Shown here: one piece after another, positions 1 to 5,633 of the stretch
How the letters are laid out: every line of letters starts with the position of its first letter
How positions within the stretch are numbered: position 1 is the stretch's first letter
Assembly (NCBI GenBank): GCA_035570275.1
Contig: DATMNI010000209.1
Span: 1 to 5,633, forward strand
Source: DATMNI01 sp035570275
GTDB lineage: Bacteria > Acidobacteriota > Terriglobia > Bryobacterales > Bryobacteraceae
Direction: 5' to 3'
DNA length: 5,633 nt
Translations under genes and position numbers: made by a program
Notes under the pieces: model-generated
Database searches by the model: none
What the model saw: the letters and a program-made list of their open reading frames with translations, nothing else
What the model was told of the DNA's origin: nothing

Positions 1-532
1 CGCACGCGTCTTCGTTAACCTTGGCGGCGACGGCCTCAAGCAGCGGGCGGACCCGCTGGTATGCGTCCGCAGGTCCCCCCGGCATGATGCTGGGACCATG
101 ACGCGCGCCCTCCTCGCCGCCGGAAACGCCCACGCCCAGAACTTGGATGCCCTTCGCGGTCAGGTTGCGGGCGCGCAGGTTGGTGTCCTTGAAGTAGGAG
201 TTACCGGCATCGATGATGAGATCGCCTTTTTCGAGGTGCGGTAACAGATCGGCGATCACCGAATCCACGGGCGGCCCGGCGGGTACCAGCATCATGACCG
301 CGCGCGGACGGCGGAGCAATCCGATGAAATCCTCGATGTGGGACACGCCGTGTATGCCATTGGCCACGCCGTGTATGTCGATTCCCGCCGCTTCCTTCTG
401 GAGCGCTTCCACCTTGCCGGGGTCCTTGTCATAGCCCGCCACCGGGAAGCCGTGGTCAGCCATGTTCAATAACAGATTGCGCCCCATCACGCCCAGGCCG
501 ATCATGCCGATTTCATGGCGCGGCGTCTCCAT
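1..532 (-). CDS. gnd: 6-phosphogluconate dehydrogenase, decarboxylating (N-terminal part, gene runs off left edge)
   Basis: Cytosolic enzyme of the oxidative pentose phosphate pathway that converts 6-phosphogluconate to ribulose 5-phosphate and CO2 while reducing NAD(P). The visible 177 codons cover the Rossmann domain of a protein normally about 300-480 residues long. Seen: the dinucleotide-binding GLGVMGRNL at residues 12-20, VPAG at 83-86 where the E. coli enzyme has VKAG, IIDAGN at 106-111, and the substrate-site block GVSGGEEG at 135-142 followed by GPSIMPGG at 146-153. The second beta strand ends in GYDKDP (33-38), with Asp35 where NADP-specific enzymes usually have Asn-Arg-Ser/Thr, so NAD preference is possible. 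The ATG at 530-532 has GGAGGA five bases upstream. The gene starts 24 bases after glgP on the same strand, so co-transcription is likely. Residues 53-66 contain a 7-residue duplication. Whether this is the long or the short 6PGDH form cannot be told, because the C-terminal domain is outside the window. Confidence 0.95.
   Translation of the reverse strand, partial: METPRHEIGMIGLGVMGRNLLLNMADHGFPVAGYDKDPGKVEALQKEAAGIDIHGVANGIHGVSHIEDFIGLLRRPRAVMMLVPAGPPVDSVIADLLPHLEKGDLIIDAGNSYFKDTNLRARNLTAKGIQVLGVGVSGGEEGARHGPSIMPGGPADAYQRVRPLLEAVAAKVNEDAC
344..377. repeat. 13-bp direct repeat, 21-bp period, inside gnd
   Basis: The 13-mer cacgccgtgtatg occurs at 344-356 and again at 365-377. The spacing of 21 bp preserves the reading frame and gives Gnd two similar heptads, IHGVANG (53-59) and IHGVSHI (60-66), just after the second beta strand. 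This looks like an in-frame duplication that lengthened a surface loop. Its effect on the enzyme is unknown. Confidence 0.7.
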
Positions 533-537
533 ATCAG

Positions 538-543
538 TCCTCC
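538..543 (-). promoter_or_regulatory. ribosome binding site of gnd
   Basis: GGAGGA on the minus strand, five bases before the gnd ATG and entirely inside the 24-base glgP-gnd gap. It fixes the gnd start and indicates independent ribosome loading within a shared transcript. Confidence 0.85.
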
Positions 544-556
544 ATTCGAAGTCAAA

Positions 557-3124
557 TCAACGCTGCCACAGGATTTGCGCGGCTTCCAGGGGAACGGCAA
601 CGCCGGCATGTTGCGGTGTCGCGCGCACGGTATAGTCGGTAGCCGGACGTGTGGCGGGAACCTGTGCGCGATAAGCGTAGCCGGTGGATGCGCCCCCAGC
701 CCCGCCCGCCAACTGCCCAACTCGCTCCATGTCCTGCCGTACTGGATCGCCGCCGTTGACGCCCTCGGCATAAAGCTCAACTCGCACCGCATTCGGATCC
801 AGATTGTTGAGATAGACCTCGGCCTCAAGAACGTGCTCCCCATTGGTCTGGACGTTGGTCTTCACCTTCATGGCACCGAAGCGCATCCCGGGCCACGCCT
901 CTTCCATGGTGTGCCGCCAATCGGCCATTTGCCTGCCCACCGCACCCTTGGCGGCAGCACGCTGACGGTAGTTTGCCGCAGCCGGCAGGTAGTGTTGCTC
1001 CGTGTATTCGCGCACCGCGCGGTCGGCGGAAAAGGCGGGCGTCAGGCTTGCCATGCTTTTTCGCATGCGCGCCACCCAAGCCGTGGGGATACCGTGCCCG
1101 TCGCGGGCATAAAACTCGGGAACCACTTCGCGTTCCAACAGATTGTAGAGCGCTTCGGCTTCGGCAGCGTCCCAGGCCGGGTCATCGTGATGTTCCTGGC
1201 CGTCCCCCAACGCCCACCCGACTTCAGGCGTATAGGCCTCCGCCCACCAGCCGTCTAACTCCGACAGATTGATGCCTCCATTGACCAGCACCTTCATGCC
1301 GCTGGTCCCGCAGGCTTCCCAGGGCCGCCGCGGCGTATTGATCCAGACGTCCACTCCTTGCACCAGGTGCTCGCTCAAGAGCATGTCGTAATCGCCCAGG
1401 AAGATGGCATGGGGACGCGCCTCGGGCTGCCGGATGAATCGCGTCCACTCCTGAATCAGGGCCTGCCCCTGCTGGTCCGCCGGATGCGCCTTGCCGGCGA
1501 TGATGAGTTGCACCGGGCGTTGAGAATTGGTCAACAGGCGAAGCAGCCGCTGTTGGTCGTGCAGCAGAAGGTTCGGTCTCTTGTAAGTCGCAAAGCGGCG
1601 TGCAAAGCCCAGAGTCAGGGCGCCCGGATCAAAGAGATGTCTGGCGGCTTCGAACTCCTCGGGCGGCGCCCCTCCCATAGCCAGATTCAGGGACAATCGT
1701 TCGCGGGCGTACTCCACCAGGGACTGGCTGGCGGCGGTCCGAAATTGCCACAGCCTGGCGTCGGGGACCCGGCGAATGTCCTGTTCCAGGCAGGCCGCCG
1801 TCCCCTGCCAGCGGTCCTTTCCGCAGCTTTCCGTCCACAGATCGTCGGCAGCGGCGGAGTCCCAGGTGGGCATGTGGACTCCGTTGGTCACGTGTCCGAT
1901 CGGGATTTCGTCCTCCGGCCAGCGTGGAAACAGAGGCTGAAAAAGGTGCCGGCTCACCTTGCCGTGCAATCGGCTCACCGCATTCGCCGCCCCGCTGCCG
2001 CGGATGGCGAGATAGGCCATGTTGAAAGGCTCCGACGAGTCGGCCGGGTTCTGGCGGCCCAGGGCCAGCAAATCATCGACCGCAATGCCAAGTTTCTTTT
2101 CGGCGTATCCCGCCAGGTATTGCTCGATCAGGGCGGGAGCAAAACGGTCAAAGCCGGCGGCCACCGCGGTGTGGGTGGTAAAAAGATTGCCGGCTCGCGT
2201 GGCCGCCAGTGCGGCTTTGAAGGGCTGCCCTGTCTCTTCCATGAAATTGCGGGCGCGTTCCAGGACGGCGAACGCCGCGTGCCCTTCATTCAGGTGACAG
2301 ACTTCCGGTTTCACTCCCAGCGCGCGCAGCAGCCGCCAGCCGCCGATCCCGAGCAGCAATTCCTGCTTGAGGCGCAACTCCGGCCCGCCTCCATAGAGCT
2401 CGCTGGTAATTCCCCGATGGGCCGCAAAGTTCGCCGCGTCATTGCTGTCCAGCAGGTAAAGCTTCACCCTGCCCACCTGGACCTGCCAGGCGCGCAGCCA
2501 GACCGAATACCCGGGCAGCGCGATCTCCAGGCGCAACCACTCGCCGTTTTCCTGGCGTAACGGCACAATCGGCAGTTGTCCGGGATCGTTATAAGGGTAG
2601 AGGGCCTGTTGCTCGCCGTTGTTGTCGATCACCTGGCGAAAATAGCCCTGCTGGTAGAGAAGTCCTACGCCGATTACCGGCACACCCAGATCGCTGGCGG
2701 CCTTGAGTTGATCGCCGGCCACATTGCCGAGCCCGCCCGAGTAGATGGGCAGAGCCTCGCTCAACATAAACTCCATGCTGAAATACGCGGCGCAACTCAA
2801 TGGAGCGTTCGCATGAGTCCGCTGAAACCACGCGGGCGCATCCGCCGCCTGCCGGCCGGCTTCGACCAAGCTATCTACGTTTTTCCGGAAGCCCGGATCG
2901 GACAACACGCGCTCGATCTGGTCGCGCGAAACCGTCTGCAGGACCACCCAGGGGTTATGTGTGATACTCCACAGCTCGGGATCAAGCTGCCGCCAAACTT
3001 CGTCGGTGGCGTGATTCCACGACCAATGCATATCCAAAGCGAGTTCCGCCAGGGAATCGAATCCCTCGATTTCCGTTGGCAGAAGATGGTAGATGGGGTG
3101 GCTGGCACGGATGTGTTTGCTCAT
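557..3124 (-). CDS. glgP: alpha-glucan (glycogen/maltodextrin) phosphorylase, short Thermotoga/archaeal-type GT35
   Basis: Pyridoxal-phosphate enzyme that phosphorolyses alpha-1,4-glucans to glucose 1-phosphate in the cytosol. The 855 residues match the usual length of the short alpha-glucan phosphorylase family rather than the E. coli MalP/GlgP type. Seen in order: an N-terminal DUF3417-like region starting IYHLLPTEIEGFDSLAELAL (11-30) with WSWNH at 34-38; the glycine loop SGGLGNVAGD at 129-138; HLNEGHAAF at 277-285; HVTNGVHMPTW at 411-421; FARRFATYKRPN at 507-518, a phosphate/PLP-site motif; and EACGTSGMK at 603-611, in which Lys611 should hold PLP. About 120 C-terminal residues form a beta-rich tail. 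The ATG at 3122-3124 is the only workable start, because an in-frame TAG lies two codons upstream. No Shine-Dalgarno precedes it. Instead its ATG overlaps the TGA of a 16-codon ORF (ATGA), suggesting translational coupling. gnd follows 24 bases later. The product could act on glycogen or on imported maltodextrins. Confidence 0.96.
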   Translation of the reverse strand: MSKHIRASHPIYHLLPTEIEGFDSLAELALDMHWSWNHATDEVWRQLDPELWSITHNPWVVLQTVSRDQIERVLSDPGFRKNVDSLVEAGRQAADAPAWFQRTHANAPLSCAAYFSMEFMLSEALPIYSGGLGNVAGDQLKAASDLGVPVIGVGLLYQQGYFRQVIDNNGEQQALYPYNDPGQLPIVPLRQENGEWLRLEIALPGYSVWLRAWQVQVGRVKLYLLDSNDAANFAAHRGITSELYGGGPELRLKQELLLGIGGWRLLRALGVKPEVCHLNEGHAAFAVLERARNFMEETGQPFKAALAATRAGNLFTTHTAVAAGFDRFAPALIEQYLAGYAEKKLGIAVDDLLALGRQNPADSSEPFNMAYLAIRGSGAANAVSRLHGKVSRHLFQPLFPRWPEDEIPIGHVTNGVHMPTWDSAAADDLWTESCGKDRWQGTAACLEQDIRRVPDARLWQFRTAASQSLVEYARERLSLNLAMGGAPPEEFEAARHLFDPGALTLGFARRFATYKRPNLLLHDQQRLLRLLTNSQRPVQLIIAGKAHPADQQGQALIQEWTRFIRQPEARPHAIFLGDYDMLLSEHLVQGVDVWINTPRRPWEACGTSGMKVLVNGGINLSELDGWWAEAYTPEVGWALGDGQEHHDDPAWDAAEAEALYNLLEREVVPEFYARDGHGIPTAWVARMRKSMASLTPAFSADRAVREYTEQHYLPAAANYRQRAAAKGAVGRQMADWRHTMEEAWPGMRFGAMKVKTNVQTNGEHVLEAEVYLNNLDPNAVRVELYAEGVNGGDPVRQDMERVGQLAGGAGGASTGYAYRAQVPATRPATDYTVRATPQHAGVAVPLEAAQILWQR

Positions 3125-3171
3125 GATCTAGCGAAAGCCAGGAACCCGGCGACGGTGATTTCGTGGATCAC
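3121..3171 (-). CDS. possible 16-codon leader ORF overlapping the glgP start
   Basis: A GTG at 3169-3171 opens a short frame translating as (M/V)IHEITVAGFLAFARS. Its TGA at 3121-3123 overlaps the glgP ATG as ATGA, the classic arrangement for stop-restart coupling. An AGGAGG at 3185-3190 lies 13 bases upstream, which is longer than ideal. A strong hairpin (3142-3180) occupies most of the ORF, so translating ribosomes would open it. The sequence resembles no family I know. It may act only as a leader, or be chance. The overlap and the missing glgP Shine-Dalgarno are the main arguments for it. Confidence 0.3.
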   Translation of the reverse strand: MIHEITVAGFLAFARS

Positions 3172-3180
3172 GCCGGGTTC
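3142..3180 (-). promoter_or_regulatory. strong hairpin in the glgP leader
   Basis: Inverted repeat with an outer 9-bp stem (3142-3150 with 3172-3180, gaacccggc/gccgggttc), a 4-base bulge at 3151-3154, an inner 5-bp stem (3155-3159 with 3167-3171, gtgat/atcac) and a 7-base loop. In the mRNA it ends 17 bases before the glgP ATG. No T-run follows on either strand, so it does not look like an intrinsic terminator. It could shield the glgP start region, stabilise a processed 5' end, or mark an RNase site. Confidence 0.6.
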
Positions 3181-3184
3181 ACAG

Positions 3185-3190
3185 CCTCCT
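3185..3190 (-). promoter_or_regulatory. perfect Shine-Dalgarno overlapping the stop codon of the 31-codon ORF
   Basis: AGGAGG on the minus strand shares bases with the TAG stop of the small membrane-peptide ORF. Downstream starts are GTG at 3181-3183 (too close, only four codons) and GTG at 3169-3171 (13 bases away). The glgP ATG is 60 bases away, too far for direct use. It therefore serves the 16-codon leader, or is a relic of a lost start. Confidence 0.5.
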
Positions 3191-3284
3191 ACTGCGATCT
3201 TGGCAGACGGGCATCCTTTATCGCAGCTACCGCAACTGCAATTAAAACGGCTAGAAGTACGATGGCATACATCACCGTGACCAT
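3189..3284 (-). CDS. small hypothetical single-pass membrane peptide (31 aa)
   Basis: The ATG at 3282-3284 opens a 31-codon frame beginning MVTVMYAIVLLAVL and ending in KDARLPRSQ before a TAG at 3189-3191. GGGGAGG at 3291-3297 stands six bases upstream, the best-placed Shine-Dalgarno in the window. Residues 4-22 are almost wholly hydrophobic (Val, Leu, Ile, Ala) and long enough for one membrane helix. The C-terminal tail carries Lys23, Arg26 and Arg29, so the C terminus should face the cytosol. I recognise no family. It does not match KdpF in any way I can see. It sits between groEL and glgP on their strand. It could be a real small membrane protein or a translated leader that feeds ribosomes to glgP. 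Confidence 0.5.
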   Translation of the reverse strand: MVTVMYAIVLLAVLIAVAVAAIKDARLPRSQ

Positions 3285-3290
3285 ACAGAA

Positions 3291-3297
3291 CCTCCCC
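3291..3297 (-). promoter_or_regulatory. ribosome binding site of the 31-codon ORF
   Basis: GGGGAGG on the minus strand, six bases before the ATG at 3282-3284. It lies next to a short GC-rich direct repeat (ccccggcc at 3294-3301 and 3306-3313). Confidence 0.6.
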
Positions 3298-3345
3298 GGC
3301 CAGCCCCCCGGCCCTGTGACTTTCCCAGTGGCCCTGCCGCGCACT

Positions 3346-3436
3346 CCCTAACGGTCGAGCGACAAGTCGTGGCTCTGAATGCAGCCACGTGCAGAGCCGT
3401 GACCGTCAGGGAGCGGTGGCCCGGCTGCCAGGCCAC
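3346..3436 (-). other. structured RNA region in the groEL-glgP spacer
   Basis: Two neighbouring structures. Hairpin I (3416-3436) has nine pairs with a three-base loop, one pair being G-U in minus-strand RNA. Helix P1 pairs 3401-3411 with 3346-3356 over 11 positions, again with one G-U in minus-strand RNA. The same position is an A-C mismatch in plus-strand RNA. Inside P1 two 7-bp helices compete: 3368-3374 with 3383-3389, or 3371-3377 with 3392-3398; both need 3371-3374. No T-run follows. The role is unknown: an mRNA-stabilising or processing element, or a cis-regulator of glgP. The remaining spacer, 3285-3345 and 3437-3500, shows no convincing gene or promoter. Confidence 0.45.
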
Positions 3437-3500
3437 ACTCCGGTTCAATCCGGCGCCGACGGTGGCATTGGCCCGCGGCCCCCGTTCCAGCCCTCCGGCC

Positions 3501-5081
<1,581 letters not shown>

Positions 5082-5085
5082 GGTG

Positions 5086-5117
5086 TTTTCTTGTGAGCCG
5101 GTTTCCTTGCGAGCCGG
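5086..5117. repeat. two 16-bp tandem copies in the groES-groEL spacer
   Basis: On the minus strand CCGGCTCGCAAGGAAA (5102-5117) is directly followed by CCGGCTCACAAGAAAA (5086-5101); 14 of 16 positions match. The copy farther from groEL has the better Shine-Dalgarno core (AAGGA), but it is 22 bases from the ATG. The nearer copy keeps only AAGA at seven bases. The duplication may have pushed the original binding site away from groEL. Confidence 0.75.
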
Positions 5118-5125
5118 AATATGAA

Positions 5126-5467
5126 TCAGGCAGCGTTCTTGGCCGTTTTCTTGGTCGTTTTCTGGACTGTTTCGCCGGCCGAATCCAGAATGCCGAGGAC
5201 GTCGTCCTCCCGCATGATGATGTACTCGGTGCCAACCACCTTCGTCTCGGTGCCGGAGTACTTTCCAAAAAGGATGCGGTCGCCGACTTTGACGTCAAGG
5301 GCAACCAGTTTGCCGTCCTCAAGCCTCTTGCCATGACCTACTGCCAGGACCACACCTTCCTGCGGCTTCTCCTTGGCGGAATCGGGGATAACGATCCCGT
5401 TGCGCGTGGTTTCCTGTTCCTCGGTCCGCTTCACCACGATGCGGTCGTATAAGGGTCGAATATTCAT
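5126..5467 (-). CDS. groES: 10 kDa co-chaperonin GroES with C-terminal extension
   Basis: Heptameric lid of the GroEL chamber. The ATG at 5465-5467 gives 113 residues. A GTG at 5483-5485 is also in frame, but it overlaps the GGAGG ribosome binding site, and the protein would then start with six residues ahead of the conserved MNIRPLYDRIVV. Seen: the N-terminal strand MNIRPLYDRIVVKR; the mobile loop (about 17-33) with the hydrophobic triad Ile25-Val26-Ile27 that binds GroEL; DVKVGDRILFGKYSGTE at 58-74; and YIIMREDDVLGILD at 82-95, the usual end of the family. About 18 further residues (SAGETVQKTTKKTAKNAA), rich in Lys, Thr and Ala, follow. Ordinary GroES has 94-97 residues, so this tail is extra. 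groEL lies 44 bases downstream. Confidence 0.96.
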   Translation of the reverse strand: MNIRPLYDRIVVKRTEEQETTRNGIVIPDSAKEKPQEGVVLAVGHGKRLEDGKLVALDVKVGDRILFGKYSGTETKVVGTEYIIMREDDVLGILDSAGETVQKTTKKTAKNAA

Positions 5468-5560
5468 GATGTTATTAGCCTCCACTTATTGTGTAATATC
5501 TATCTAAATCGAACTTATCTTGCGGTCCTCCTAAGGAACTCCCCCCGCGAGCGATTCGAT
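5468..5560 (-). promoter_or_regulatory. groESL leader / likely promoter region
   Basis: A 93-base gap between the end of the upstream gene and groES. Its groES-proximal part, about 5484-5520, is far richer in A+T than the genes (minus strand TTTAGATAGATATTACACAA), as expected for a promoter. I cannot assign convincing -35 and -10 hexamers. No CIRCE inverted repeat is present. A perfect AGGAGG (5527-5532) has no ATG, GTG or TTG within reach and is an orphan. Confidence 0.45.
5479..5483 (-). promoter_or_regulatory. ribosome binding site of groES
   Basis: GGAGG on the minus strand with an 11-base spacer to the ATG at 5465-5467, slightly long. It overlaps an in-frame GTG, which argues against that GTG as the start. 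Confidence 0.7.
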
Positions 5561-5633
5561 TCAGCCGGTTACGCGGCTGGGTTTTTCTTCAATGGGTACG
5601 AGTTTGTAGCCGAGTTGCTGAGCCTGCCGTTTG
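5561..5633 (-). CDS. 3' end of an unidentified gene
   Basis: The only frame open from the right edge that ends plausibly gives KRQAQQLGYKLVPIEEKPS (19 residues), then RVTG, before a TGA at 5561-5563. The composition (Lys/Arg/Gln, then LGYKLVPIE) looks like a real soluble C terminus, and the frame is followed directly by the AT-rich groES leader. Twenty-three residues are too few for a family assignment. Some transposases end in a comparable way, but I would not name it. Confidence 0.45.
   Translation of the reverse strand, partial: KRQAQQLGYKLVPIEEKPSRVTG

Noticed and set aside
1358..2560. 400-codon open frame on the plus strand opposite glgP
   Set aside because: It lies wholly antisense to a highly conserved enzyme, has no recognisable motif, and is the kind of shadow frame expected in GC-rich codon usage. 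The 515-1258 plus-strand frame is rejected for the same reason.
3163..3351. 62-codon plus-strand frame in the spacer
   Set aside because: No ribosome binding site or motif, and it is antisense to the better supported 31-codon ORF.
3438..3454. tRNA-like T-arm (ggttcaatcc)
   Set aside because: The TTCAATC loop is present, but the five-base stem does not pair as a T-stem, and I find no matching acceptor or anticodon arms around it.
5483..5485. GTG as the groES start
   Set aside because: It is part of the GGAGG ribosome binding site, and using it would add six residues before the conserved MNIRPLYDRI start.
5562..5586. Hairpin followed by ttttt, resembling an intrinsic terminator on the plus strand
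   Set aside because: The stem is only 6 bp, three bases separate effective stem and T-run, and no plus-strand gene precedes it. On the minus strand it overlaps the upstream gene's stop codon and has no T-run after it.

Overview
The window reads as a chromosomal segment of a GC-rich bacterium. Every convincing gene lies on the minus strand. Read in the direction of transcription (right to left) the order is: 3' end of an unidentified gene (5561-5633), groES (5126-5467), groEL (3501-5081), a 376-base spacer, glgP (557-3124) and the 5' part of gnd (running off the left edge from 532). GroEL and GroES look like those of Acidobacteria or a related deep Gram-negative phylum, and GlgP is of the short Thermotoga/archaeal type (GT35, with an N-terminal DUF3417-type region). 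The taxonomic guess rests on remembered family resemblance, not on a search.

Right part, 5126-5633. A gene ends at 5561. A 93-base leader follows that is much richer in A+T than the genes and has no CIRCE element, then groES. GroES carries an extra Lys/Thr/Ala-rich tail of about 18 residues. The 44-base groES-groEL spacer is mostly two imperfect 16-bp tandem copies, and groEL has only a weak ribosome binding site.

Middle, 3125-5081. GroEL is complete in its three domains but stops at residue 526 without the usual Gly/Gly/Met tail. Its stop codon lies inside a 10-bp tandem duplication. The spacer downstream is not empty. It holds a GC-rich hairpin and a larger inverted-repeat structure whose helices form better in minus-strand RNA (G-U pairs) than in plus-strand RNA. 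Next come a 31-codon ORF with a strong Shine-Dalgarno and one predicted membrane segment, a second Shine-Dalgarno overlapping its stop codon, and a 16-codon ORF whose TGA overlaps the glgP ATG (ATGA). That last ORF contains a strong hairpin. glgP has no Shine-Dalgarno of its own, so this chain could deliver ribosomes to it.

Left part, 1-3124. glgP and gnd are 24 bases apart, with the gnd ribosome binding site in the gap, so they are probably co-transcribed. GlgP releases glucose 1-phosphate from glycogen. After isomerisation and oxidation this feeds the oxidative pentose phosphate pathway, in which Gnd is the decarboxylating dehydrogenase. Gnd has an Asp where NADP-dependent enzymes usually have Asn-Arg, which hints at NAD use. 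The region looks like a carbon-reserve mobilisation unit placed behind the chaperonin operon. Whether one transcript covers both cannot be decided from sequence, but no clear intrinsic terminator separates them.

I see no tRNA, rRNA, CRISPR array or complete mobile element. The most unusual part is the groEL-glgP spacer with its RNA structure and tandem tiny ORFs.
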